Shown here: positions 1 through 9,503 of the stretch, piece after piece
Layout of the letters: each line of letters opens with the position of its first letter
How positions within the stretch are numbered: the first letter of the stretch is position 1
Source: an uncultured Collinsella sp.
GTDB taxonomy: Bacteria; Actinomycetota; Coriobacteriia; Coriobacteriales; Coriobacteriaceae
Direction of reading: 5' to 3'
Assembly: GCA_900542315.1 (NCBI GenBank)
Contig: UQMV01000009.1
Span: 1 to 64,000 of the forward strand
DNA: 64,000 nt
Program-made: the position numbers and the translations under genes
The notes under the pieces: model-generated
What the model saw: only the letters and a program-made list of their open reading frames with translations
Database searches by the model: none
What the model was told of the DNA's origin: nothing

Positions 1-49
1 GCGACCACCGAGATCTACACTCTTTCCCTACACGACGCTCTTCCGATCT
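1..49 (+). other. Illumina P5/TruSeq adapter sequence (artefact)
   Basis: These 49 bases match the 3' 49 nucleotides of the 58-nt Illumina universal adapter, ending in the familiar CTCTTCCGATCT just before the first genomic base. The match is from memory of the adapter and is exact as far as I can see. It shows that an untrimmed read end was built into the contig, so sequence next to it may be misjoined. Confidence 0.97.
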
Positions 50-50
50 A

Positions 51-569
51 AGCGGCAACATCCGGGCCGCTTCGCTCGCCGTGGGTGCACGATGCCTGCG
101 CCTTGCGCGCCCGGCCGAGGCGCTGCCCAAAGGCGTCGTGTCGGCCGCGTCGATCGCCTGCGCGGCGCGCTTTCTCTCCGAGAACCCGGGTCGCGCGCTT
201 CTCACGACGGGGAGCAAGGAGCTTGCTCCCTACACGCGCGTCGCCGATTTCGCGGAGCGCTTCTTTGTGCGTGTGCTCCCGCTGCCCGGTGCTATAACGA
301 AGTGCATCGACGCGGGGTTTTCGCCGTCGCACGTCATCGGCATGCAGGGGCCCTTCACCCGCGAGCTCAACGAGGCGATGCTTCGGCAGGTGGGCGCCCA
401 GTGGCTTGTGACCAAGGACTCGGGAACCGTAGGCGGCACGGCCGAGAAGCTTGGCGCCGCGCGCGACGCGGGAGCGCGCTGTGTCGTGGTCGCCCGTCCC
501 GCCGAGGGAGGCGGGGCCCTTTCGCTTCGGGAAGTGGAAGACGCGCTCTTACGGGAGTTCGCGCGCTAG
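51..569 (+). CDS. cobK: Precorrin-6A / cobalt-precorrin-6A reductase, C-terminal fragment
   Basis: An open frame runs directly out of the adapter with no start codon, giving about 172 residues and a TAG stop. It carries the CobK/CbiJ signatures LLTTGSKEL, RVLPLPGAITKC, GMQGPFTRELNEAMLR and VTKDSGTVGGTAEKL, followed by a VVVARP segment. The family reduces precorrin-6A with NAD(P)H in corrin-ring synthesis. A full protein is about 250 residues, so the N-terminal third is missing. Nothing else in the window belongs to cobalamin synthesis, and codon use here is more extremely G/C than in the next genes. The piece may be a true contig end or a chimeric join at the adapter. Confidence 0.8.
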   Translation, partial: SGNIRAASLAVGARCLRLARPAEALPKGVVSAASIACAARFLSENPGRALLTTGSKELAPYTRVADFAERFFVRVLPLPGAITKCIDAGFSPSHVIGMQGPFTRELNEAMLRQVGAQWLVTKDSGTVGGTAEKLGAARDAGARCVVVARPAEGGGALSLREVEDALLREFAR

Positions 570-615
570 GCGCTCGCCGCGCCTGCGCGCCCTCCCGCCC
601 GCGAGGAGGAGCGCC

Positions 616-690
616 TCGAGTAAGCTCGAGCCGTACAAGCCCGTCATCCGCCATTAGCTCGAGGACGACGCCCGGAACTGGCGCAAGCAG
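616..690 (+). pseudogene. Remnant of IS21-family transposase (IstA N-terminal piece)
   Basis: The frame reads SSKLEPYKPVIRH, stop, LEDDARNWRKQP. This resembles the IS21 IstA segment with consensus S-K-L-x-P-Y/F-K-P-x-I-x-x-W-L-E-x-D-x-x-x-x-R-K-Q, with TAG at 655-657 where a Trp (TGG) codon is expected. Only about 25 residues remain and no istB or terminal repeats are visible. The call rests on recalled family consensus. The short length keeps confidence moderate. Confidence 0.5.
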
Positions 691-699
691 CCCTTCAAT

Positions 700-768
700 A
701 AGTTGCGGTGAAATAGTGTCTGTTTTTGCTGCTAGATAGCATATTCAGTCCCTAATTCACCGCAACTT
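700..768. repeat. Palindromic intergenic repeat, TTGCGGTGAAATA family, copy 1
   Basis: Arms of 13 bp (AAGTTGCGGTGAA at 700-712 and its complement at 756-768) enclose a spacer of about 43 bp. The inner parts also agree roughly after reverse complementation (AAATAGTGTCTG against AATTAGGGACTG). A second copy lies at 16910-16972. It sits 12 bp beyond the end of the convergent permease gene, so its transcript could fold as a 3' hairpin. Confidence 0.8.
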
Positions 769-780
769 GTTGGTGGTGGC

Positions 781-1995
781 TTACTGGTAGCGTAGGCACT
801 CCACCGGGTCGAGCTTTGCCGCGCGGCGAGCGGGGTAGAAGCCAAAGATTACGCCGATGCCGACGGAGACGGCGAAGGCCAGCAGCACCGTGGCGATTGA
901 AAAACTCGGTGTGATTTGCCCGCTGGCTCCGAGCTCGCCAAGAATTCCGGATCCGGAGGCAAACATCGCGAGGCCCCAGGCCAGCAGATAGCCTATCAGG
1001 ACACCCAGTAGGCCACCGGTGACGCACAGCGCCGAAGACTCGGCCAAAAACTGCGCGGTGATATCGCGACGACTTGCGCCCAGGGCGCGGCGAATACCGA
1101 TCTCGCGAATGCGCTCCGTTACGTTGATAAGCATCATATTCATAATGCCGATACCGCCGACAAGCAGCGAGATGCTGGCGACAGCACCCATGATGAGCGA
1201 GAATGCGCCCATAAAGGAGTTGAGTGCATCGATAGCGCTTTTCATGGAGGTCGCCGATACACTGTCGTACTCATCATCCTCCGCGATGCCCTTCATCGCG
1301 CGCACCTTGGACTCGATGGTTTTGCAGAGCTCATCCATGTCCGTGCCCTCGGCGGCAAGTGCCGTCACACTGGGGAATGAAGGATTGTCGTCGCCAAACA
1401 GCCCAGAGATGGTTTCGCGTGGCATATACAGCGTGAGCGAGCCCATGGAGTCGCTGCCGCCGTCGATAACGCCGACAATCTGCACCTCGCCGTTGGAGAC
1501 CTTAATAGTCTTGCCCACCGCGTCCTGTTCGTTGCCGTAAAGTTGATCGGCGCCGCCGCGGCTGATGAGCGCCACGCGCGAGCCTGATTGAGACTCGGCC
1601 TGGGAATAGGTACGCCCCGCAACGAGCTTGCCGGCCCCCACCGCGTCGAGCATGTCGCTATCGACGCCCTGCGCCATGACGGTATAGCTTTTATCGCCGG
1701 TCTTGTACTCGGTATACGCGCTGTCGACAATGCCGATCTGCTCAATCTGCGGCACCAGTTTTTGAAGCTTCTGAACGTCAGAATCAGTGAGTTCTTGGGA
1801 CGAATAGATCTGAACCATACGAGCTGCGTTGAGGCCCAGGCTGTTGACCAAGCTGTTTTGGATGCCGCCGATGAGCGAAGTCATGGCGATAACCGAGGCG
1901 ATGCCGATGACAATGCCCAGGATGGTGAGCAGGCTGCGCCCCTTGTTGGCCTCGAGCGAGTGAAGGGCTTCCTGGAGGAGATCGCGGGCGCTCAT
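781..1995 (-). CDS. MacB/FtsX-like ABC transporter permease
   Basis: A 404-residue inner-membrane permease of the MacB/LolC type. There is one N-terminal helix (about residues 19-45, LLTILGIVIGIASVIAMTSL), then a large extracytoplasmic MacB-PCD domain. The C-terminal FtsX domain has three helices; its first runs through MGAVASISLLVGGIGIMN and is followed by VTERIREIGIRRALGA, typical of the family. It overlaps the upstream ATPase gene by 4 bp (ATGA), so the two are translationally coupled. With that ATPase and the adaptor it should form an efflux or lipid/peptide export pump; the substrate cannot be read from sequence. Confidence 0.9.
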   Translation of the reverse strand: MSARDLLQEALHSLEANKGRSLLTILGIVIGIASVIAMTSLIGGIQNSLVNSLGLNAARMVQIYSSQELTDSDVQKLQKLVPQIEQIGIVDSAYTEYKTGDKSYTVMAQGVDSDMLDAVGAGKLVAGRTYSQAESQSGSRVALISRGGADQLYGNEQDAVGKTIKVSNGEVQIVGVIDGGSDSMGSLTLYMPRETISGLFGDDNPSFPSVTALAAEGTDMDELCKTIESKVRAMKGIAEDDEYDSVSATSMKSAIDALNSFMGAFSLIMGAVASISLLVGGIGIMNMMLINVTERIREIGIRRALGASRRDITAQFLAESSALCVTGGLLGVLIGYLLAWGLAMFASGSGILGELGASGQITPSFSIATVLLAFAVSVGIGVIFGFYPARRAAKLDPVECLRYQ

Positions 1996-2765
1996 GCCAC
2001 CACTCCTTTCGGCGGGTTGGCGGAGGCGGAAATCATGGGCAGGCTATCTACGGCGCTGCGCAGGGTCTTCGGTGCATGTGGAATATACGCGCCGTCGTGA
2101 ATGCGACCGTCGCGAATGGTCACGGCACGGTCGGCCTCGGCGGCGATGCCGGGGTCGTGTGTGATGAGCACGATGGTTTTGCCGTGCTCCTGAAGTCTAT
2201 GGAAGGTCTCCATCACAAGCGCTCCAGTGGCGGAGTCCAGGTTTCCCGTCGGCTCGTCGGCCAGGATGATGGGCGGGTCATTGACAAGGGCGCGCGCGAT
2301 GGCGACACGCTGCATCTGGCCGCCCGAGAGCTCGGATATGCGGTGGTCCCAGTGGTCGACCGGTAGCGTGACGGCCTGCAGCGCGTGCACGGCGCGCATT
2401 TCGCGCTGGCTACGGGGCACATTGGTGTAGGCCAGCGGCAGCATGACGTTTTCGATAACCGACAGGCGCGGCAGCAGGTTGAAGCTCTGAAAGACAAAGC
2501 CAATGCTCAGGGCGCGAACTTCGGTCAGCTCGTCATCATCGAGCTCGGCCACGTTGAGCCCTTGCAGGTAATAGTCGCCCGCCGTCGGCTTATCCAGGCA
2601 GCCCAGGATGTTCATGAGCGTTGATTTGCCTGAGCCCGAGGGGCCAGTGATAGCGACGAATTCGCTGCTCATTACCGCAAGGCTCACGTTGTGCAGGATG
2701 TGGGCGCAACCTGCCTCGCTCTCAAAGATGCGGTGCACGTTGCGGATGTCGATAACGGGACGCAT
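1992..2765 (-). CDS. MacB/LolD-like ABC transporter ATP-binding protein
   Basis: A 257-residue ABC ATPase energising the adjacent permease. Walker A GPSGSGKST is at about residues 41-49, signature LSGGQMQR near 145, Walker B IILADEPTGNLDS near 165, and an H-loop in VLITHDP. The NLDSATG tail of Walker B is characteristic of the LolD/MacB/FtsE group. The start ATG overlaps the adaptor stop by one base (TAATG). A C-terminal extension of about 35 residues after the ATPase core has no motif I recognise. Confidence 0.92.
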   Translation of the reverse strand: MRPVIDIRNVHRIFESEAGCAHILHNVSLAVMSSEFVAITGPSGSGKSTLMNILGCLDKPTAGDYYLQGLNVAELDDDELTEVRALSIGFVFQSFNLLPRLSVIENVMLPLAYTNVPRSQREMRAVHALQAVTLPVDHWDHRISELSGGQMQRVAIARALVNDPPIILADEPTGNLDSATGALVMETFHRLQEHGKTIVLITHDPGIAAEADRAVTIRDGRIHDGAYIPHAPKTLRSAVDSLPMISASANPPKGVVA

Positions 2766-4201
2766 TACATGCCCTCATCAGCAGACATGCTGCCCGAACG
2801 CGCGCTGTAGCCGCCGTCAGCCGTTGCGTCCGCTCCGGTGTCCATGACGAGCGTGTCGCCATCGCGCAGCTTGGTAACCGGCACGTTGGGGTTGATCTCG
2901 TTGCCCTGGTCGTCGCGCTTGACCTGCGCCTTGCCGACTACGGCTTCGTTGTCGTTTTGCGTCACGATGGTCACCTTCACGCGACGGGTTTGCTTGCCCT
3001 CGTCATCGGTTGCCACGTTGACGTAATAGTGTTCGCCGTCTTCGGTCATGAGCGCCATCGTCGGCACCATTACCACGTCGTCGAGCTGCTCGGTCACCAC
3101 CGATACCTCGGCCGTCATGCCCGGCTTCAGGCGCGCGTCGGGCGCCTCGATGAGAATGTCGACGTTAAAGGTTACGCTGCCGCCGCCACCGTTGGCGGCG
3201 TCGGAGTTTGCCACCGACGCGATAGCTGTGACGGTGCCCTGGCTCACGATATCGGGAAACGCTGGATACGTGACGTTGGCGCTCTGCCCAACGGCGATCT
3301 TGGCGATGTCCTTTTCGCCCACCTGCACGGTAACCTTCATCTTGGACAGGTCGGCGATCTGCATGCACTGCTTGCCGCCGCTCGTATCGCTTTCGCCCAT
3401 GATCATGCCGCCTGTTACCGTGGCGCCCACCTTGGCGTTGAGCTCCACGATACTGCCCGAGCTCGGGACCGTGACCGTACGGCTGGCCGCCTTGGCGTTC
3501 GCCTGATCGAGGTTTGCCTGGGCCGATGCGAGGCTGCGCTGCGCGGCCGATACGGCGTTCGTGTCCGCTGATGTGTCGGAGACGCCAGCCGCTGCGGAAG
3601 CTCCATCGACGTCCGTCGTTGGGGTGGTCTGCGCGGCAGCTGCGGCTTTCTGCGCGTTGGAGAGGTCTTCCTGAGCGGCTGCAACTGCACGCTGCGCCTC
3701 GGCAACGTTGCGATCGAGCTCGTCGTTTTTAATGGTCATAAGCACGTCGCCCTCGTTGACGGATTGGCCTGCCTGCACGTTGATCGAATCGACCGTGCCG
3801 TCGACAGAAGGGGAGACCACTGAGGACGAAATGGGTTTGAGCTGGCCTTTCGCCTCGACCGTTGTGGTAAACGTGCCCTCGGTCACCATGTCGGTCACAG
3901 GCCCGCTAGCGCCCTGAGGCTGCGCATTGATAACCAGGGTTGCGATAATGGCAATGAGCGCGATGGCACCCACGACGCCGGCGGCAATACCGCGTCGAAT
4001 CAGCTTTTTGCGTCGACGTTCGGCACGCTTTGCCTTGAGCTTGGCATATGCCTCTTCATCGGAAATCTCGGCCGTATCGTTCGTGCGTCCGCTCTGTTTG
4101 TCGGCATGTACGTTTGTAATCAGAGGAATCGTTTCGGTGGCACCTTCGGGCGTGCGCTCGGTATCATCTGGGCCCGGGGTGATCGTGGGGACATTCGGCA
4201 T
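2765..4201 (-). CDS. HlyD/MacA-family membrane-fusion adaptor (efflux RND-type periplasmic adaptor fold)
   Basis: A 478-residue adaptor with an acidic/basic cytoplasmic N-terminus, one membrane helix at about residues 70-92, then a biotinyl-lipoyl half domain, an Ala/Gln-rich hairpin (AQRAVAAAQEDLSNAQKAAAAAQ), the second lipoyl half and beta-barrel domains. I start it at the ATG at 4201 because AAAGGAGACGCT lies just before it; an upstream in-frame ATG at 4264 has no ribosome site. It is first in the adaptor-ATPase-permease operon. In a Gram-positive, such adaptors act outside the membrane with MacB-type pumps in export of peptides or lipids. Confidence 0.9.
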   Translation of the reverse strand: MPNVPTITPGPDDTERTPEGATETIPLITNVHADKQSGRTNDTAEISDEEAYAKLKAKRAERRRKKLIRRGIAAGVVGAIALIAIIATLVINAQPQGASGPVTDMVTEGTFTTTVEAKGQLKPISSSVVSPSVDGTVDSINVQAGQSVNEGDVLMTIKNDELDRNVAEAQRAVAAAQEDLSNAQKAAAAAQTTPTTDVDGASAAAGVSDTSADTNAVSAAQRSLASAQANLDQANAKAASRTVTVPSSGSIVELNAKVGATVTGGMIMGESDTSGGKQCMQIADLSKMKVTVQVGEKDIAKIAVGQSANVTYPAFPDIVSQGTVTAIASVANSDAANGGGGSVTFNVDILIEAPDARLKPGMTAEVSVVTEQLDDVVMVPTMALMTEDGEHYYVNVATDDEGKQTRRVKVTIVTQNDNEAVVGKAQVKRDDQGNEINPNVPVTKLRDGDTLVMDTGADATADGGYSARSGSMSADEGM

Positions 4202-4235
4202 AGCGTCTCCTTTATAGAAAGTACCTTGATAAGTA

Positions 4236-4265
4236 TATGCGCCCACCGGTTGGGGCGGGCGCATA
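4236..4265 (-). terminator. Stem-loop after the L,D-transpeptidase gene
   Basis: A 9-bp stem (TATGCGCCC at 4236-4244, complement at 4257-4265) encloses a GC-rich loop. There is no clear U-tract on the minus strand, so it may be a weak or Rho-assisted terminator. It also sits just upstream of the adaptor ribosome site. Confidence 0.4.
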
Positions 4266-4333
4266 GGATGGTTTCTTTCGGAACTGTTAGATTGGTCGCA
4301 GCAGCTTCACGTTGTAGGGATGTGCGCGTTGCA

Positions 4334-6049
4334 CTACGAGTGGACAACCACGCACAGGCCGACTTTGATGCAATCGTGAAGTGCCTTGGCGTCTGCCAGG
4401 CGCAGGTTGATGCAACCGTGGCTGCCGCACCACTTGTACGACTCGGCGTTATCGAAGCTCTTGTCGTTTTGCCAGGTGGCATCGTGGAAACCGATCATGT
4501 TGCCCTCGAACGGCATCCAGTAGCTCACCGGGCTCTCGTATTTGGGCTTACCGGTCTCGGGGTCCTTGGCTCCGATCAGGGTGCTGCCGCCGTCGTTGCT
4601 GTTGATCTGCCACACGCCCTCGGGGGTGGCGTCTTCGTCCGGTTTGCCGGAAATAAAGTTGGCCTCCCAGACGATATTACCGTTCTCGTCATAGTAGCGC
4701 GCGTGCTGCTCGGACAGGTCGACGTCGATATACGCCTTCCAGTCGGGCTCTCCCTTTGCGGTAAAGGTGTCGGCCTTCTGGGAGTACTTGATCTCGATCT
4801 CGCCGGTCTGCTTGTTGTTAATGGCGTCCTCGACCTGCTTGGCGAGCGAACTGCTGTCGATGGACCAACCAAAGTCGCCGCCTTCGACGGCGCACTGCTT
4901 GCCATCGGCGCGCGACCACCAGCGAGTGGAGCCCACGGTATTAAAGCCGTTGGCGAGCTCGGCTGCCCAGCTACTGATCTGCGACGTATCGAGCGTGGGA
5001 TTGGCCGGATCGGCAAAGCTGATCCACTGCAACACGGAGCTGCCGTCGACCTTGCCGGCATCCTCTCCGTTGAGCTTGAGGGTCACGTTGACGCCCAGGA
5101 AGTTGTTGGCGGCATCGCATGCGGCCTGAATCTGATCATCGGTCAGCGTTCCATTGAGCGGTTCATAGGCATTGTTGCCGAGCTTGGAAAGATCGACGGT
5201 CTCGGCCAGCGAGGCAAGCTCGAGCTCGGCATACTTAATGACATGCTCGCGGTTGAGTTTTTCGTTGGAGCGCGCCTTCTCGACGGTAAACTTGCCCGCC
5301 TGCTCGTCATAGGAGCTATTGGCCTCGAACGTGCCGGAACGGCCCTCATTGAACTCGTCGATGGCGCTGCCCAGATCCTCCTCAAACTTCTTTTGGTTAA
5401 AGGCGTCGGAGAGCATGGACAGGTCGACGTCTTGATCAAGATCGACTTCGTTGGAGGTGGCGGTTGTTTTGGTCTTGCCGCTTAAGGATTCCACAAGGCG
5501 GACCGGCCATACAAAGGCTTCGTTGTGGCTGATAATCTCTTTTGCGGCAGCTTCGCCGTCGACAATGGGCTCATCGGACTCGGGCTGATAGGTCCAGCTA
5601 AAGTCATCGCCTGTCACGGTGAGCTTATAGTGCTTCCATGCCGAATTGACCTTGGTAGCGGCAGACGAAGCGTTGGAGAACGAGACGTCGACGCCGGCGA
5701 TGGTGGTGTTGGGGTAGGCTAGCTGCGAAAACGCTACGATTCCTACGATATAGACAATGACGATAAGACCCAAGACGACAAAGAGCGTCGTCTTTTTGCC
5801 CGACTTATTGTTGCCGGCGGACTTGCGCGCGGGGCCGCGATCGCCTCGGGCGTGCGTGGGGGGCTGCTTGGGCGCATTGCCGTTTGCCTGGCGCTGCTGT
5901 CGCTGTTGGTTTGGGCGTTGGGAAGCGTTTGCAGCACAACGCTGCTGACCGTGGCTCGGCGCGATAGGACGCGGTGACTGAACGCCGCCGGTGTGCCTGC
6001 TCGGCTGCTGCGGATCGGGAATCAGTTGAGTTCGATCGTTTTGCGACAT
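4334..6049 (-). CDS. L,D-transpeptidase (YkuD domain) with peptidoglycan-binding-like region
   Basis: A 571-residue membrane-anchored cell-wall enzyme. A Gln/Arg/Pro-rich cytoplasmic tail of about 85 residues is followed by one membrane helix (about 88-109). Then come roughly 280 residues resembling repeated PG-binding-4 domains, and a C-terminal YkuD domain with the catalytic motif SHGCINL (Cys near residue 546) preceded by IGFHDATW. The enzyme makes 3-3 cross-links in peptidoglycan or attaches proteins. Of two nearby ATGs, I take the one at 6049 because GAAGGA lies about 10 bases upstream; for the ATG at 6058 it is too close. The gene appears monocistronic. Confidence 0.93.
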   Translation of the reverse strand: MSQNDRTQLIPDPQQPSRHTGGVQSPRPIAPSHGQQRCAANASQRPNQQRQQRQANGNAPKQPPTHARGDRGPARKSAGNNKSGKKTTLFVVLGLIVIVYIVGIVAFSQLAYPNTTIAGVDVSFSNASSAATKVNSAWKHYKLTVTGDDFSWTYQPESDEPIVDGEAAAKEIISHNEAFVWPVRLVESLSGKTKTTATSNEVDLDQDVDLSMLSDAFNQKKFEEDLGSAIDEFNEGRSGTFEANSSYDEQAGKFTVEKARSNEKLNREHVIKYAELELASLAETVDLSKLGNNAYEPLNGTLTDDQIQAACDAANNFLGVNVTLKLNGEDAGKVDGSSVLQWISFADPANPTLDTSQISSWAAELANGFNTVGSTRWWSRADGKQCAVEGGDFGWSIDSSSLAKQVEDAINNKQTGEIEIKYSQKADTFTAKGEPDWKAYIDVDLSEQHARYYDENGNIVWEANFISGKPDEDATPEGVWQINSNDGGSTLIGAKDPETGKPKYESPVSYWMPFEGNMIGFHDATWQNDKSFDNAESYKWCGSHGCINLRLADAKALHDCIKVGLCVVVHS

Positions 6050-6158
6050 CGTATGCATATCCTTCGAATTTCGCCTTATGGCTCATCGTGTTTTTACTGG
6101 GCTTGCATTATAGCGATTGCCCTGCTGTTTGTGGTACGGAAACGGTGGCATTCAAAAG

Positions 6159-6180
6159 AGGTGGGACATTTGTCCCACCT
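6159..6180 (-). terminator. Intrinsic terminator of the serine dehydratase gene
   Basis: A 10-bp perfect stem (AGGTGGGACA/TGTCCCACCT) with a very small loop lies 19 bp past the stop codon of the dehydratase. On the minus strand it is followed by CTCTTTTG, a modest U-tract. Confidence 0.7.
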
Positions 6181-6198
6181 TTGAGTCATTCTTTGCCG

Positions 6199-7806
6199 TT
6201 ATCCGCACACGCCGCATTTTGCACAGGCCGAAAGTGCGGCCGGAGCCTGCGCGATGCCGCCCTTTGCCGTCTCGCGCAGCGTGGCCGGCAACGCGTGACC
6301 CACCGAGAGCATGACATGTGCCATCTGGTCAAACGGCACCAAGCTCTTAATGCCGGCGAGGGCGAGTTGTGCCGAGCTAAAGGCCGCTGCCACGCCGATG
6401 GCGTTGCGGTTTTGGCAGGGCACCTCCACGAGGCCACCGACGGGGTCACAAACGAGGCCCAGCAGGTTACTTAGCGCGATGGAACTGGCGTCGAGAGCCT
6501 GCTCGGGCGTGCCGCCGAGCATCTGCACCAGCGCGGCGGCTGCCATGGCGGCGGCGCTTCCGACCTCGGCTTGGCAGCCGCCCTCGGCGCCGGCAACGCA
6601 GGCGCTTGTGGTGAGGTTGAGGCCGATGGCGGCTGCGCAGTAGAGCGCGTCCATGACCTGCTCGTCGTCGAGCTGAAGGTGATCGGCGAGCGCCAGCACG
6701 CAGCCGGGCACAACACCCGCGGAGCCGGCTGTGGGGGCGGCGACGATCACGCCCATGGTAGCGGAGCGCTCGAGCACGGCCATGGCGCGGGCAACGGCGT
6801 CGGTCTGGACGGCGCCCATCAGGCTTGCACTGAAATCGTTGCGGCGGGTTGCTTCGACGAGCTTGGCCTCGCCGCCGATAAGTCCGCCGAGCGAGCGCTG
6901 CGGATTTGCGATAGGGGCCGTGGTCTCCTCGCGCATGACGTCGAGCACGCGGCGCATGGCTGCGATAGCATGGGCCTCGCCGGTTAGACGCGCCTCGCGC
7001 ACGGCCATGACGGCGCCGATATTTAGGCCGAGCTCGGCGCACGCATCGAGCAGCTGCTCGCCGTCGTCGAAGATCTCCTTGGCCGAGACGCCGGGGGAGA
7101 GCGACGAGGCAGAACCGGGGAGCTCGATAAAGGTCGCGTAATCGACATTGTCGAGCTTGCGCAGCATGGGGACGACGGTGTCGTCGGGCGCGCCGTCGGT
7201 CTCAAAGACGGAGTAGGCCTGACCGCCCACTTCGGTGCGGTAGGTGCGGCAGAAGGCGATGTTCACGTGGGCGTAGGCGAGCAGGTTCGTGAGCGCGGCG
7301 AGCACGCCGGGGACGTCGTAGTGCGCCACGAAGAGTGTGGAGTACATGCCCGAGATGTCGACGCCGACGCCGTTAATGCGGCTGATGCGCATCTTGCCGC
7401 CGCCCAGGCTCTCACCGCGAACCTGTGCCGTGGCGCCCGTGTCGTCGACCATGTCGATGTCGACGGTGTTGGGGTGGATGGAGGCGTCGTCGCCCTTGAT
7501 GTTAAAGTGATATTCGAGGCCCTGCTCGCGCGCGAGGTCGAAGGCCTGCTTGATGTTCTCGTCATCGGTGTCGAGGCCCAGGATGCCCGCGACGAGCGCA
7601 CGATCGGTGCCGTGGCCGCGGTAGGTGTGGGCGAAGGAGTTCCACAGGCCAAAGGTGACTTTGGTGATGCGGCCTTCCAGCAGGCTGGCGGCAACTTGGG
7701 CGCAGCGCAGGGCGCCGGCGGTGTGCGATGAGCTGGGGCCGACCATGACGGGGCCCAAGATCTCGAATGCCGAGGTCGTAGCTAGTGTTTGCGGCTTGCC
7801 TGCCAT
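6199..7806 (-). CDS. sdaA: L-serine dehydratase, single-chain (beta + alpha domains), iron-sulfur type
   Basis: A 535-residue enzyme converting L-serine to pyruvate and ammonia with an oxygen-sensitive [4Fe-4S] cluster. The N-terminal beta domain has GPSSSHTAG (residues 23-31) and an ACT-like segment. The C-terminal alpha domain has SAGVVPGCVLALADH, ACVAGAEGGCQAEVGSA and VCDPVGGLVEVPCQNRN, which supply the cluster cysteines. It is a fusion of what Bacillus encodes as SdaAB and SdaAA. The protein ends in CAKCGVCG; in a characterised Legionella enzyme a C-terminal Cys plugs the cluster (tail-in-mouth inhibition), and this tail could act similarly. The ATG at 7806 has a GGAGCAACC ribosome site. 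Confidence 0.94.
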   Translation of the reverse strand: MAGKPQTLATTSAFEILGPVMVGPSSSHTAGALRCAQVAASLLEGRITKVTFGLWNSFAHTYRGHGTDRALVAGILGLDTDDENIKQAFDLAREQGLEYHFNIKGDDASIHPNTVDIDMVDDTGATAQVRGESLGGGKMRISRINGVGVDISGMYSTLFVAHYDVPGVLAALTNLLAYAHVNIAFCRTYRTEVGGQAYSVFETDGAPDDTVVPMLRKLDNVDYATFIELPGSASSLSPGVSAKEIFDDGEQLLDACAELGLNIGAVMAVREARLTGEAHAIAAMRRVLDVMREETTAPIANPQRSLGGLIGGEAKLVEATRRNDFSASLMGAVQTDAVARAMAVLERSATMGVIVAAPTAGSAGVVPGCVLALADHLQLDDEQVMDALYCAAAIGLNLTTSACVAGAEGGCQAEVGSAAAMAAAALVQMLGGTPEQALDASSIALSNLLGLVCDPVGGLVEVPCQNRNAIGVAAAFSSAQLALAGIKSLVPFDQMAHVMLSVGHALPATLRETAKGGIAQAPAALSACAKCGVCG

Positions 7807-7832
7807 GGTTGCTCCTGTTCTATCCCGTCGTC

Positions 7833-7947
7833 CCGAGGGCTTTGGTATTTGGTCGCCTGCTCGGGCAGTCCTGCTCGCACGGAGGCCACATTAAGTGGCC
7901 TCCGGCTCGTGCGGAACTCGCGATCGACCAAATACCAAAGCCCTCGG
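7833..7947. repeat. Long compound inverted repeat between metK and the serine dehydratase gene
   Basis: Outer arms of 23 bp are perfect (7833-7855 and 7925-7947, reading CCGAGGGCTTTGGTATTTGG on the left). A second hairpin is nested inside (GGAGGCCAC at 7881-7889, complement at 7895-7903). It fills most of the spacer between the two minus-strand genes; nothing else is visible in 7948-8044. Confidence 0.85.
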
Positions 7948-8044
7948 AACTAAGGATACATGGTAGAGGCGCGTGTGCTGCAAAATTCATTAGCTGGTGA
8001 CGCAGCGTAGGCTCATATCGAAGCATCTTCACCACCGTTTTAAT

Positions 8045-8080
8045 AAAAAAGAAGTACCGGTTGGGGGCGGTACTTCTTTT
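8045..8080 (-). terminator. Intrinsic terminator of metK
   Basis: A 13-bp perfect stem (AAAAGAAGTACCG at 8047-8059, complement at 8068-8080) has an 8-base loop and gives TTTTTT on the minus strand. It lies 38 bp past the metK stop. The opposite strand also ends in TTTT, so it could work both ways. Confidence 0.88.
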
Positions 8081-8117
8081 GATGCGTCGATATTTGGCTG
8101 CAGCTTTTGCCGCTGGC

Positions 8118-9398
<1,281 letters not shown>

Positions 9399-9420
9399 GA
9401 TTGTCCTTTCAAAAACGTGT

Positions 9421-9447
9421 CCCGGCGACCGTTACCATTCCGCCGGG
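9421..9447 (-). promoter_or_regulatory. Leader hairpin just upstream of metK
   Basis: On the minus strand, CCCGGCG and CGCCGGG pair around a 13-base loop and are followed by ACACGTTTTTG and then the metK ribosome site. It has the shape of an attenuator, but the U-tract is 5 bases from the stem and no competing structure was found. Confidence 0.35.
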
Positions 9448-9503
9448 CTCTCTATGCAAGGGCCCATCATAGCGCGTAAATCAAACATTCACACCCTTTC
9501 CGC

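Noticed and set aside
9399..9500. A SAM riboswitch upstream of metK
   Set aside because: The leader has only a simple hairpin; none of the conserved riboswitch core strands are present.
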